Below are positions 28,474-37,869 of a DNA stretch of 64,000 nt, piece by piece. Position numbers and translations under genes: made by a program. How positions within the stretch are numbered: position 1 is the first letter of the stretch; each line of letters starts with the position of its first letter. Source of the DNA: Paracoccus seriniphilus. GTDB taxonomy: Bacteria > Pseudomonadota > Alphaproteobacteria > Rhodobacterales > Rhodobacteraceae. The notes below the pieces were generated by a model. The model saw nothing but the letters and a program-made list of their open reading frames with translations. It did not search any database and was not told the DNA's origin. Location: contig NZ_CP067132.1 in the NCBI RefSeq assembly GCF_028553745.1, positions 124,001 through 188,000 on the forward strand, read 5' to 3'.

Positions 28474-28576
28474 TTACCTAACACCTGTGGTTCAAGCTCT
28501 ATGAATTATATCTTATATTATAAATTGGGGCCGTAAAATGCATATGGATCGGAACAACGAAACAGGAGTTCTTCCG

Positions 28577-28996
28577 ATGACCGACCCCCGCACTGCCCCC
28601 TATGCTGCCCTGCTGCTGCGCGTCGCGCTTGGCGTGCTGTTCCTTGCCCATGCCGGATTGAAAGTCATGGTCTTCACACCCGCTGGCACCGCGAGCTTCT
28701 TTGAAAGTCTGGGCCTGCCCGGCGCGCTGGCTCATGTCACCATCCTGCTCGAGACATTCGGCGGCCTTGCCCTCATTGCAGGCGTCTACAGCCGCGTCGT
28801 CGCGCTGCTTCTGATCCCCGTGCTGCTGGGCGCGATTGCAACTGTTCATGGCGCGGCAGGGTTCTTCTTCAACAATGCTGGCGGCGGCTGGGAATATCCG
28901 GCCTTCTGGATCGTCGCCCTGCTGACCTCGGCGCTGCTGGGTGACGGCGCCCATGCGTTGCGCCCGACGCCGAATCTGCGCAAGGCAGGCCACTGA
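28577..28996 (+). CDS. DoxX family membrane protein
   Basis: A 139-residue, four-segment membrane protein of the DoxX family (LLRVALGVLFLAHAGLKVMV; FFESLGLPGALAHVTILLETFGG in shortened form ESLGLPGALAHVTILLE). The ATG at 28577 is chosen because ACAGGAGTT precedes it; the frame extends 13 codons upstream without a site. It is 15 bases from the VOC gene. In other bacteria DoxX proteins occur with ring-cleavage dioxygenases in quinone-stress regulons. Confidence 0.82.
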   Translation: MTDPRTAPYAALLLRVALGVLFLAHAGLKVMVFTPAGTASFFESLGLPGALAHVTILLETFGGLALIAGVYSRVVALLLIPVLLGAIATVHGAAGFFFNNAGGGWEYPAFWIVALLTSALLGDGAHALRPTPNLRKAGH

Positions 28997-29011
28997 AGCG
29001 GAGGCGCCATC

Positions 29012-29797
29012 ATGTCTCATGCCAATATCCGGGTCGGATCGGTCACACTGATCGTCAATGACCTGAAGGCCATGACAGCATTTTACCGCAAGGTGATCGG
29101 CCTTTCCGTCATCGAGATCACGCGCCGCAGCGTCCGGCTTGGCGTGGGACAGACGCTGCTTCTAGAACTGATCCACGATCCGCACGCTCCCCTTGCCGAC
29201 CGGCACGGTGCCGGATTGTTCCATATTGCCTTTTTGCTGCCTGATCGCGCCAGCCTGGGACAATGGCTTCGCCATGCTGTCGAAAGCGACATTCCCCTGA
29301 CCGGGGCAGCGGATCATCTGGTCAGCGAGGCGCTGTATCTTGCTGATCCGGAAGGCAATGGCATCGAAATCTATCGCGACCGGCCCCGGGAGGAATGGTC
29401 ATGGCATGACGGTATGGTTCAGATGGCAAACCGCCGTCTTGACCTGCAGGAACTGGCAACATCCGGCAGCCCCCGACCATGGACGGGCCTGCCTGACGGC
29501 AGCAGCATCGGCCATGTTCACTTGCAGGTCGGAGATCTGCAGCACGCAGACGCCTTCTATCAGGGGACGTTGCAGCTGGACATTGTCAGCCGCCGACCCC
29601 AAGCCAGTTTTTATTCCAGCGGCGGCTATCATCACCATCTTGCCGTCAACACGTGGAACAGTGCCGGGGCGGGAATGCGCCCTGCCTTGACGACCGGGCT
29701 GGCCGTGGTGGAACTTCTGGTGGATGACAATGCCCTGCCTGTCCCGCAGACGCTGACTGACCCTTGGGGAACCATCATCCGGCTGCAAGGCGCATAA
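29012..29797 (+). CDS. VOC protein, catechol 2,3-dioxygenase (CatE)-like
   Basis: A 261-residue protein with two vicinal-oxygen-chelate halves, as in Bacillus CatE. The first half has SVTLIVNDLKAMTAFY, GLFHIAFLLPD and NGIEIYRDRP. The second has GHVHLQVGDLQHADAFY and GGYHHHLAVNTW. Likely metal ligands are His in GHVHL, His in HHHLA and a C-terminal acidic residue. The first half lacks the equivalent first His (VTLIV), as in two-domain extradiol enzymes where one half is inactive. With DoxX and LysR this suggests quinone or catechol detoxification. Confidence 0.78.
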   Translation: MSHANIRVGSVTLIVNDLKAMTAFYRKVIGLSVIEITRRSVRLGVGQTLLLELIHDPHAPLADRHGAGLFHIAFLLPDRASLGQWLRHAVESDIPLTGAADHLVSEALYLADPEGNGIEIYRDRPREEWSWHDGMVQMANRRLDLQELATSGSPRPWTGLPDGSSIGHVHLQVGDLQHADAFYQGTLQLDIVSRRPQASFYSSGGYHHHLAVNTWNSAGAGMRPALTTGLAVVELLVDDNALPVPQTLTDPWGTIIRLQGA

Positions 29798-29806
29798 GAA
29801 TGGCAG

Positions 29807-29835
29807 GGCCGCCGCGACAAGACTTCGCAGCGGCC
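29807..29835. terminator. Hairpin between convergent VOC and lyase genes
   Basis: GGCCGCcGCG and CGCaGCGGCC pair with one mismatch around a nine-base loop in the 52-base gap between convergent genes. No clear T-run. Confidence 0.5.
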
Positions 29836-29849
29836 ACATCATGTCAGGC

Positions 29850-31317
29850 TCAGTTCACGAGCGCTGGTTGGAAGTTTTCCAGAACCTCGACACCCTGCGC
29901 CAGATCCTCGGTAAAGGCGCGGTCTTCATCGACGAAGGGCACCTTCTGTCGATAGGCATCATGCAGTTGCGAGGTCATCTCGCCCAACTGTGCAGGCGCA
30001 CGCAGATCGGCAGCCTGCGCGGCATGCAGCAACTGCATCGAGGAAATGCGGTAGCCAAGCTCGATCATCTTTTCCAGATTCGCGACGGCCAGCGGCCCGT
30101 TGCTGGCCACATCCTCGATGCCCGCCGAGGTTCCCAACCCATCCAGAGACACCGGCAGCGACAATTGCCGCGCCTCGATTGCCAGCGCGCTCATGGGAAC
30201 CTGCAAGGCTCCGAAGGCAAGGCCCTGATTGTCGTCAGCCGCCAGAAAACGTGACAGTTTGGTCAATGCCGGATTTTCATAGCGAATGGTCTGCATCACC
30301 ATGGACCGGGTCATGCGTGCCAATGCAAGATTCAGGGCCTCGACCTTGTCGGCGACGGGCAGCAGATCGAAATTCGCGGTCGGATAAATCGCGCCGCCAT
30401 CCGTGACCTGATATGATGCGACCTGCGAGGACTCTCCGTCATAGCTGTGCTCTGCCAGAACCGCCGGGTTGTCATCGCTGTGGTTGATCTGAATGGTCAG
30501 GGCATCCTGCAACGCGCTGTTGGCCTCGATGGCGGACCCCATCACATAGGCCATGGTCCGATAGGACAGCGGATCCTGCAAACCGCGCGTGTCCGAATTC
30601 TGCCACAGATAGCTGTCCTGCAAGGCCGCACGAATCTGCGTTGCTGCCTCGACCATACCGGGAAAAGGACGGATTTCGGTGGTTTCGGCCAGGAAGGGCG
30701 CGACATTGCCGTTAAAGCCTTCCAGCGCCAGTGCAAATACCACGATCTGGCGTTCCAGATAAAGCCCCGCATCATGCGACAGCAACGCCGCCTGCCCTGC
30801 GGTCAGCGCATTCGAACTGATGATCGACAGGAAGTCCTTGCCCACCGGACGCACCGGGGTCAGCCCGGCATCGGCCAGGGCCTCGGCTGCGGGCATGCGC
30901 TGGCCCTTGTAGTCGACCTGCCACTCTCCGATCATCGCCAAAGCCGGCCCCATGGGCGCGCAACTGGCTGAGGTTGAAGGCACGGGACAGATCCAGAAGC
31001 TGGTCGTCCAGAACGCGTTTGCCATCTTCGACCTTGAAGGCCGGGCGGTCCTTGTTCCAGCCGACGCCGACCGTCAGTCCGTAGACGGCAACCCCCTGCG
31101 CGGCGGCACCCATGACCAGATCGAAGCCTGCTTGCAGCCTTTCGCGGGCGTCATCGTCAATGGCGACCTCGGTCTGGGGATCGCGGGCTGCGGCCACCAC
31201 CTGGTCGATGCTCAGCGACGCCCCGTCCAGCACCACGCGATCGGCAATGGCGGCACCGGCCATCAGGCCACCCATGGCCACGCCAGCGAACAGGCGCAAA
31301 AATTTCGTCGAACTCAT
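29850..31317 (-). pseudogene. hutH: Exported histidine/aromatic ammonia-lyase, frameshifted with internal deletion
   Basis: The first 125 residues are in one frame: signal-like FLRLFAGVAMGGLMAGAAIA, VYGLTVGVGWN, and LSRAFNLSQLRAHGAG. The rest is in another frame and resumes at PALAMIGEWQVDYKGQRMP and AGLTPVRPVGKDFLSIISSN. Aligned by memory with HutH proteins, about 60 residues are missing at the join (near 30950), including the ASG triad that forms the MIO cofactor. The 3' part is otherwise intact to the end (LSRFLAADDNQGLAFG). The gene therefore cannot make an active lyase. It is the last gene of the leftward hut operon; a second hutH may exist elsewhere. The signal peptide is unusual for HutH. 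Confidence 0.75.
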
Positions 31318-31387
31318 CCGACTCTCCCTTTGTTGAAACATGCAGGCAAAAAGATCGACAGCCGCAACAGGGCGGCTGTCATGGAAA

Positions 31388-32691
31388 TCACATCGCGATT
31401 GGCGCAAGATGCGCGGCCAGAACACCAAGAGGTATGCTGAGAAACACGCGGATGGCCCAGATCAGCACAAGATGCGGCACCCTGATCGGGATCTCGGTCG
31501 CAAGAATGCAGGGGATCGAGCCTGCGAAGAACAGGATCCCCGATACCGAAGTCACGCCGAACAGATAGCGTGACATCATCGGCGCGTCGGTCAGCATTCC
31601 GGTCGGGAAGAACATCTCGGCCAGGGCTGCGGCCATCGCCTTGGCGGTCACCATCGCCTCGGGCACCTGCAACAGCGACAGCAGCGGGTAAAAGATCAGC
31701 CCAAGCCAGTCGAAGACCGGCGTATAGGCGCTGAGCAGCAGGCCCAGCAGCCCCACCGACACACCCGTGGGCAGGATCACCGAGGTCATCTTGAGGCCAT
31801 CCTTGACGTTTTCCCACAGCAGACGCAGGAAAGCGGGGTTTTCCTCGACACGCATCAAGGCCGCATCCACCGCCGATTTGAGATAGCCGTGACGGGCGAC
31901 CGCGTCGTCCTGCGGGGTCTCGGTGCTGTCATCATACCAGGTGATCGGGGGAATTCTGGCGGTGATGGCGGTGACGGCAAAGGTCACGATCAGCGTTGAC
32001 CAGAAATAGTAATTCCAGATCGGCAACAGCCCCAGCACCTTGGCCACCACCACCATGAAGGTAACCGAGATCGTCGAGAAGCCGGTGGCGATGATCACCG
32101 CCTGCCGGAAGGAATAGGATCTGGTCAGATACATCCGGTTGGTGATCAGCAGTCCGATGGAATAGCTGCCGACAAAGGATGCCACCGCGTCCACTGCCGA
32201 ATAGCCGGGCGTGCGCCAGATCCGGCGCATCACGGGTTCCAGGAACACGCTGCAGAATTCGATCAGCCCGTAGCAGATCAGGAAGCTGAGCCCGACTGCA
32301 CCGATCGGCACGATAAGCCCCAGGTTCATCACCAGCTTTTCAAACAGGAAGGGCATCATGCCGGGCGTGGTGATCACCGCAGGGGCGACACCGGCCAGAT
32401 AGGCGACCGTGGCGACCAGCCCCAGAATCTTGAAGCCGGAAAAGACCATATCGCCCCAGGACCGGCGCCACGAGCCATCGACTACCGGGCTCAGCGCACC
32501 GTAGAGGATCAACACCAGCACAAAGGCGATTGCGGCCGGTCTTGCATGCTGCGCCACCGCATCGGCAGGATGGTCGATTTTCCGCCCAGGGGCAGCTCGA
32601 CAAAAAAGATGACGATGCCGACAAGGCTCAGACTGATCATCTTGAGCAGGGCAATGCCCTTGCCGGGCCTTTTCTCTACTGCTTGTTCCAT
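31388..32691 (-). pseudogene. YjiH-type membrane transporter, frameshifted near the N terminus
   Basis: The start at 32691 (GGGAG upstream) opens MEQAVEKRPGKGIALLKMIS and LSLVGIVIFFVELPLGGKST, the usual first membrane segment of YjiH/nucleoside-recognition (gate) transporters. Around 32560-32575 the frame changes by one base, and RPAAIAFVLVLILYGALSP with all later segments continues in the other frame to 31388. Joining the frames gives a full-length protein of about 434 residues, so a single-base change is responsible. Neighbours suggest histidine or a related imidazole compound as substrate, which is inference. No slippery heptamer is seen, so programmed frameshifting is unlikely. Confidence 0.7.
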
Positions 32692-32777
32692 GAGTTCTCC
32701 CGTTTCCGGAATGCTGCTGCATCCGGATTGTTGGCTTGTTGTTGGTTTTCGTTTGGGTGTGCGTCAGCAGACGCGGG

Positions 32778-33077
32778 TTATTCGGTCAGCAGATAGTCCG
32801 CGATCTTGGCGTCAAAGATGTCCCGTGTCGCCTCCAGCACCGCCAGATGCGCGGGATGGGCGCTGTAACGGGCCAGACCTTCGGCATCATGGAATTTCCA
32901 CAATGTCGCGTAATCCAGCGAATGAGGTTTGCGCGATGTGTCCCAGCCCAGTTCCGCCTCTACGACGCTGTCGATCTGGTCTGGCAATGCCGCGATCATC
33001 CGAACAGCCTTGTCGACGCGCGGATCATCGCGCGCGACGCCGTCTTTCAGATTGAACATGACGATATGTCGAAGCAT
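32778..33077 (-). CDS. Dabb (stress-responsive A/B barrel) family protein
   Basis: A 99-residue dimeric alpha-beta barrel protein. The opening MLRHIVMFNLKD and the later PHSLDYATLWKFHDAEGLARY are typical of the Dabb family. Function in the hut operon is unknown; relatives include small cyclases and chaperone-like proteins. Its ATG overlaps the stop of the upstream ureohydrolase gene, and the broken transporter gene follows after 86 bases. Confidence 0.8.
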   Translation of the reverse strand: MLRHIVMFNLKDGVARDDPRVDKAVRMIAALPDQIDSVVEAELGWDTSRKPHSLDYATLWKFHDAEGLARYSAHPAHLAVLEATRDIFDAKIADYLLTE

Positions 33078-34033
33078 CAGTTTTGTCCTTTGCCGTTCTG
33101 ACGGCGCGACAAACTGGCGCCGATCACATTGCAGATCAGCCGCGTGATGGCGACCGACGTAATCCTGTGGTTGTCGAATTCCGGGTAATGTTCGGCAAAG
33201 CCGATGCCACGAAGATTGCAGCGGGATACAAGGTCGTGAATCATGTCCACGCCGTCATAGAATTGCAGCCCCCCGGGCAGCGGCACGCTGGTCCCCGGCA
33301 TCACCGACGGGTCAAAGCCGTCACAATCGATGCTGATATAGACATTCGCGCCATCCGGGAAATGTGACAGTGCCGCCGCGACGCCATCACGGGCGACTTC
33401 CCGTGCGGTGATGATGGCATTTCCGGCGGCCAGCGTGTCTTCATGATCATTGCCATAGGCGCTGCCGATTCCGCGCGCGCCGACATGGACGATCTTGGCG
33501 AAATGCGGCATCTCGCGGATTCGGCGCATCGGGCTGGAATAGCCGAAGCGATGACCATTGACCTCATCGCGGTAATCCAGATGCGCGTCGATCTGCAGCA
33601 GATGGATGTCGGACCAGCCATCCAGCCCCGCGCAAATCGGGATCGGGGTCGAATCATCGCCCCCCAGCACGATGGGCACCGCCGATCTGGAGGCCACGCC
33701 GCGCACGGCATCCTCGATCACGTCAACATGACGCGAGGGATCATGCACCGGACCGATGCAATCGCCCAGATCGACCAGGCCGATATTGTCAGGGTCGAAG
33801 AATGGCCCCCCTAGATCGAAATCATAGCGCCCCGCAAATGCGTGATAGCGCGCCGAGGCTGATCTGATCGCATGCGGTGCCTGTGATGCGCCGGGCGCAA
33901 TGCCCTGCACGGTATAGGGGTTGCCGAATGGCGCACCGATCACCGCGAATCCAGCGGGTTGCACATCCTGAATCTGTCCCGTCGGAGCGCCCAGAAAGCT
34001 TGGGCCGGGTTGCGCGGTGACATGGCTGTTCAT
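33077..34033 (-). CDS. hutG: Ureohydrolase family, probable formimidoylglutamase
   Basis: A 318-residue arginase/agmatinase-fold hydrolase. The binuclear metal motifs are VLGGDDSTPIP, QIDAHLDYRD and ISIDCDGFDPSVMPG. The first motif has Asp where most family members have His (GGDHS), an alteration of a metal ligand that occurs in some subfamilies. Position between iclR and other hut genes suggests it hydrolyses formimidoyl-glutamate to glutamate and formamide. Agmatinase or guanidine-type hydrolase are alternatives. It is 14 bases from iclR. Confidence 0.68.
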   Translation of the reverse strand: MNSHVTAQPGPSFLGAPTGQIQDVQPAGFAVIGAPFGNPYTVQGIAPGASQAPHAIRSASARYHAFAGRYDFDLGGPFFDPDNIGLVDLGDCIGPVHDPSRHVDVIEDAVRGVASRSAVPIVLGGDDSTPIPICAGLDGWSDIHLLQIDAHLDYRDEVNGHRFGYSSPMRRIREMPHFAKIVHVGARGIGSAYGNDHEDTLAAGNAIITAREVARDGVAAALSHFPDGANVYISIDCDGFDPSVMPGTSVPLPGGLQFYDGVDMIHDLVSRCNLRGIGFAEHYPEFDNHRITSVAITRLICNVIGASLSRRQNGKGQN

Positions 34034-34047
34034 CAGTTTTCCTCGCC

Positions 34048-34737
34048 TCAGATCTTGGCTTCGATTTTCGCGGCTTCGTCCCGCAGCAGGACGGCCATGT
34101 GGTCCACATCCTCATCGGTAATGCGAAAGGACGGGCCGGTGATATTGATGCCGCCCAGCACGGTGCCGTCCTGCGCATGGATCGGCACGGCCACCGCGGT
34201 GACATCGGGCTCAAGGGTCGTGCGCGAGCTGAGCACCTGCCCCTTCTCACAGCTTCCGGTCAGCACCGAGCCAATGACTGTCCCGGCGACAGGCACCCGC
34301 TCGCCAACCCATCTGACATGGCGGATCGCCTGCGGGCTGTCGCATTGTTCCAGATAGACAACCTCGTCGGGGCTGGCCAATTGCGCGAAACAGACGGTTT
34401 CCTTGGTCACATCCCGCAGGTGCTGCAGATGCGGGCGGACCAGATCCCCCAGATTTGCGCATTGCGCCAGCGACAGGGCGATCCGCAGGATGCGGCCGCC
34501 CGGCGCGTAAAGGCCGTCTTCGCATTTGCGGATGTAATGTTCGCCTTCCAGAGTCTGGACCAGGCGGACCGTGGTGCTGGAGGGCAATTCCAGCGCCTCC
34601 GAGATTTCCTTCATCGACAGCCGCTGGCGCTGCGGCGTGAACAGCTCGATGATCGAAAAGGCGCGCAGGGCCGAGCGGACGCTGTCCTTGCCGCGCCTCT
34701 CTGCCGGCTTTGCGGTTGATGGCGATATCTTCGTCAT
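34048..34737 (-). CDS. IclR family transcriptional regulator of the hut locus
   Basis: A 229-residue regulator with an N-terminal winged helix (LSMKEISEALELPSSTTVRL) and C-terminal IclR ligand domain (DEVVYLEQCDSPQAIRHVRW, PVAGTVIGSVLTGS). It is first in the leftward hut operon and divergent from hutI. The intergenic dyad CGGAGTT-T-AACTCCG is its probable operator. Most hut loci use HutC (GntR) instead, so an IclR regulator here is a variant arrangement. Confidence 0.86.
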   Translation of the reverse strand: MTKISPSTAKPAERRGKDSVRSALRAFSIIELFTPQRQRLSMKEISEALELPSSTTVRLVQTLEGEHYIRKCEDGLYAPGGRILRIALSLAQCANLGDLVRPHLQHLRDVTKETVCFAQLASPDEVVYLEQCDSPQAIRHVRWVGERVPVAGTVIGSVLTGSCEKGQVLSSRTTLEPDVTAVAVPIHAQDGTVLGGINITGPSFRITDEDVDHMAVLLRDEAAKIEAKI

Positions 34738-34792
34738 TCTCGCTCCACTTGACTTCTTGCCTGCAATCTATACGACAGGTTTCAATTCTGCA

Positions 34793-34820
34793 ATACGGAG
34801 TTTAACTCCGCTATACGGAG
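34793..34820. promoter_or_regulatory. Candidate IclR operator between iclR and hutI
   Basis: CGGAGTT-T-AACTCCG (34796-34810) is a perfect dyad, and ATACGGAG occurs twice with 20-base spacing (34793-34800 and 34813-34820). The second repeat ends nine bases before the hutI start, so occupancy would block hutI expression. Confidence 0.65.
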
Positions 34821-34829
34821 CTTTGAGCC

Positions 34830-36140
34830 ATGCAAGAGCCTGTCGACCTGATCATTTCAAATGCAGGAGAACTGATAACCTGCGCGGGTCCGGTGACCGG
34901 AGTCGCCGGTGCAGCGCTGTCTGACCTGCCCGTCATTGCCAATGGCGCGGTCGCGATCCGGGACGGGAAAATTCTGGCCACCGGCACCACGGAACAGGTT
35001 CTGGCGCAATATCATCCCGGGCAATTGGTCGATGCCCAAGGGGCGCTGGTCTCGCCGGCGCTGGTCGATCCGCATACGCATCTGGTCCATATGGGCAGCC
35101 GAGAGGCCGAGCTTGATGCCCGCGCCACCGGCAACAGCCCTGGCAAGGGCATTTCGACAGGCGGAATCCGCACCACCATCCAGCAGACCTGCGCAGCCAG
35201 CGATCAGGAATTGACGCAGCGCGCGCTGGGGGCCCTGGACCAGATGCTGCTGAACGGAACTGCCACTGTCGAGGCCAAGACCGGTTACGGCGCCGACATG
35301 TCACAAGAATTGCGTCTTCTTGGATTGACCCGCGCGCTGGACAAGCGACACCCTGTCAAGGTCATCCCGACCTTTCTGGGCGCGCATATTCCGCCCGCCG
35401 ACGAGCGCGAAGCCTTCGTGCAATCCGTCATAGACGCGCTGCCAGCCGCTGCGAAACTGTCGGAATTCTGTGATATTGCCTGTGACTCGGTCTGTTTCAC
35501 CTTCGAAGAGAGCGACCGCATCGCCGAGGTCGCCACGCGGCTTGGCATGAGGCTGCGGGTCCATGCCAATCAGGCCTCGCCCTGGCGCGGACTGGAGCTT
35601 GCCGCCAAATGGAAAGCCGCCAGCGCCGATCATGGCGACTACGCAACGCCGGACGAACTGCACGCCATGGCCCGCGCCGGGGTCACGCTGATCCTGCTGC
35701 CGGGGGCCAATTTCCACATGCTCGAGGCCACTTCGGGGCTGGAAGGTGACAATATTCTGCCCGCCCCCAAGCCGCATCTGCCGCAAACGGCCGCGCGGCT
35801 GATGCAATCGGATTGCGTGCCCTCGGTGGGGACGAATTTCAATCCGGGCTCATCCCCCTGCCTCTCCATGCAGATGATGATGCAATTGTTGCCCCGGATG
35901 TTCCGGATCGGCTTTGCGGCCTCGTGGTATATGGCCACGCTGAATGCCGCCGCCTCGCTTGGACGAGCCGACCGGATCGGCAGCCTTGAGCCGGGCAAGG
36001 AGGCCAATCTGGTGATCTGGGATGTCGCCAGACATGGGCAGGTCATCAATCAGTTCGGCGGCAACCATGTCCGCGATGTCTGGATCGGCGGGCGACAGGT
36101 GGTCGCGCGGTGCAATCTTGTCAATCATACAGCAGGGTAA
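34830..36140 (+). CDS. hutI: Imidazolonepropionase
   Basis: A 436-residue amidohydrolase of histidine breakdown that opens imidazolone-propionate to formimidoyl-glutamate. Metal and substrate motifs are visible: DPHTHLVHMGSREAE, VEAKTGYG, FLGAHIPP and RVHANQ. It is slightly longer than usual (about 405-415). The stop is three bases before hutU. Together with hutU and the divergent hutG it covers the pathway after urocanate. Confidence 0.93.
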   Translation: MQEPVDLIISNAGELITCAGPVTGVAGAALSDLPVIANGAVAIRDGKILATGTTEQVLAQYHPGQLVDAQGALVSPALVDPHTHLVHMGSREAELDARATGNSPGKGISTGGIRTTIQQTCAASDQELTQRALGALDQMLLNGTATVEAKTGYGADMSQELRLLGLTRALDKRHPVKVIPTFLGAHIPPADEREAFVQSVIDALPAAAKLSEFCDIACDSVCFTFEESDRIAEVATRLGMRLRVHANQASPWRGLELAAKWKAASADHGDYATPDELHAMARAGVTLILLPGANFHMLEATSGLEGDNILPAPKPHLPQTAARLMQSDCVPSVGTNFNPGSSPCLSMQMMMQLLPRMFRIGFAASWYMATLNAAASLGRADRIGSLEPGKEANLVIWDVARHGQVINQFGGNHVRDVWIGGRQVVARCNLVNHTAG

Positions 36141-36143
36141 GTC

Positions 36144-37796
36144 ATGACAGATCAAATCAAACCTATCGTTGCCGCCCGCGGGCTGGATCTGCGCTGCAAG
36201 GGATGGCGTCAGGAAGCCATTCTGCGCATGCTGGAAAACAATATCGAGAATGCCGAGCGCCCCGAAGATCTGCTGATCTATATGTCGCGGGCAAAGGCAG
36301 CGCGCGACTGGCAGGCCTATGACCGTATCTGCAAGGCGCTGAAGGTCATGGAGACTGATCAGACCCTGGTCATGCAATCGGGCAAGCCGGTTGGCCTGTT
36401 TCCCACACAGGATTGCACGCCCATCGTCATCATGGCCAATGGGAATCTGGTCGGTCGCTGGACCGAGGTCGGCAAGCGGCGCGTGCTGGAAAACAAGGGA
36501 CTGACGATCTTTCCCGGGATGACGGCCGCAGCCTGGCAATACATCGGCAGCCAGGGAATTCTTCAGGGCACCTATGAAACCTTCAAGACCGTAGGCCGCG
36601 ACCATTTCGGGGGTGACCTGTCCGGACGCTGGATCATCACCTCGGGCTGTGGCGGCATGGGCGGGGCGCAGGCTCTGGCCGGCAAGCTGGCGGGTGCCGT
36701 GACCCTGGTCATCGATGTCAGCCGTCAGGCGCTGGAGCGGCGACTGAACAGCGGCTATCTGGACCTGATCCTTGACGATCTCGACACGGCCCTGCAGGTC
36801 TGCGCCCAAAAGCGCGCCGAAGGCAGCGGCGCGGCGATCGGACTTTGCGCCAATGCCGCCACCATCCTTACCACGCTGATCGAGCGCGACATCACCCCCG
36901 ATGTGATCACCGACCAGACCGAGCCGGACGCCTATCGCGGATATGTCCCCGAAGGGATGAGCGTGCAGGAATGTCAGCGCGCCCGTGAAGAGGCCCCCGA
37001 GGCACTGGCCGAGGCCGCGAACCGCACGATGCTGAAGCATTTCCGCGCCATGCTGACCCTGCGCGATCGCGGTGCCATCTGCTTCGAATACGGCAACAAT
37101 TTCCGCAGTGTCGTTTCCCAGTTGGGAGAGGATCGCGCCTTCGAGATCGACTCATTCGTCAAGGCCTATATCCGCCCACTCTTCTGTCAGGGCATCGGAC
37201 CGTTCCGCTGGATCGCGGCCTCCGGCGATCCGAAAGACATCGACCTGATCGACGATCTGATCCTTGAAAATTTCGACCCGGAGTCACCAATCGCGCAATG
37301 GATCGCCGTGGCGCGTGAAAATGTCCAGCATACCGGTCTGCCCGCGCGGATCGGCTGGCTGGGCTTTGGCGAGCGCGCCAAACTGGCCACATTGGTCAAT
37401 GAGGCGGTGGCTGATGGCCGGATTTCCGGACCGGTCTGTTTCACCCGCGACCACCTCGATTCCGGTTCGGCGGCATTGCCGTTTCGGGAAACCGACGGCA
37501 TGCAGGACGGATCGGACGCGGTGGCCGACTGGCCGTTGCTGAATGCGCTGCTCAATGCCAGTGCCGGTGCCGATCTGGTGGCAATCCACGAAATGGATGA
37601 CTGGGCCAGATGTGCCGGTGTCACCCTGATTGCCGATGGCAGCGAAAGCGCCGCGAAGCGGATCCGGAATGTGCTGGATTGCGACCCCGGCATCGGCATC
37701 GCACGCCATGCCGATGCAGGCTATGACCGGGCGCTGGAGGCATTGATGTCCCCCGCCTATACCCGACGCATTACTCCGGCCAGCACGCTGGACTGA
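36144..37796 (+). CDS. hutU: Urocanate hydratase
   Basis: A 550-residue enzyme that hydrates urocanate using tightly bound NAD as electrophile. GCGGMGGAQALAGKLAG is the dinucleotide-binding glycine motif. VMQSGKPVGLFPTQ, FEYGNNFR and GIGPFRWIAASGDP are highly characteristic. Length is typical. It is the distal gene of the rightward hut transcript. Confidence 0.95.
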   Translation: MTDQIKPIVAARGLDLRCKGWRQEAILRMLENNIENAERPEDLLIYMSRAKAARDWQAYDRICKALKVMETDQTLVMQSGKPVGLFPTQDCTPIVIMANGNLVGRWTEVGKRRVLENKGLTIFPGMTAAAWQYIGSQGILQGTYETFKTVGRDHFGGDLSGRWIITSGCGGMGGAQALAGKLAGAVTLVIDVSRQALERRLNSGYLDLILDDLDTALQVCAQKRAEGSGAAIGLCANAATILTTLIERDITPDVITDQTEPDAYRGYVPEGMSVQECQRAREEAPEALAEAANRTMLKHFRAMLTLRDRGAICFEYGNNFRSVVSQLGEDRAFEIDSFVKAYIRPLFCQGIGPFRWIAASGDPKDIDLIDDLILENFDPESPIAQWIAVARENVQHTGLPARIGWLGFGERAKLATLVNEAVADGRISGPVCFTRDHLDSGSAALPFRETDGMQDGSDAVADWPLLNALLNASAGADLVAIHEMDDWARCAGVTLIADGSESAAKRIRNVLDCDPGIGIARHADAGYDRALEALMSPAYTRRITPASTLD

Positions 37797-37806
37797 CAAA
37801 TCATTT

Positions 37807-37834
37807 GCGCCCTCGCGGTTCGCTGCGGGGGCGC
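37807..37834. terminator. Hairpin after hutU
   Basis: GCGCCCTCGC and GCGGGGGCGC pair with one T-G wobble around an eight-base loop in the gap between convergent hutU and the hydrolase gene. No T-run follows. Confidence 0.45.
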
Positions 37835-37869
37835 GCCAGACCGGGCATTGGGCGAAAGCGACTTGTTTC

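Noticed and set aside
32560..32575. Programmed frameshift in the YjiH-type gene
   Set aside because: No slippery heptamer or downstream pseudoknot is apparent, and the neighbouring gene is also broken, so mutation or sequence error is simpler.
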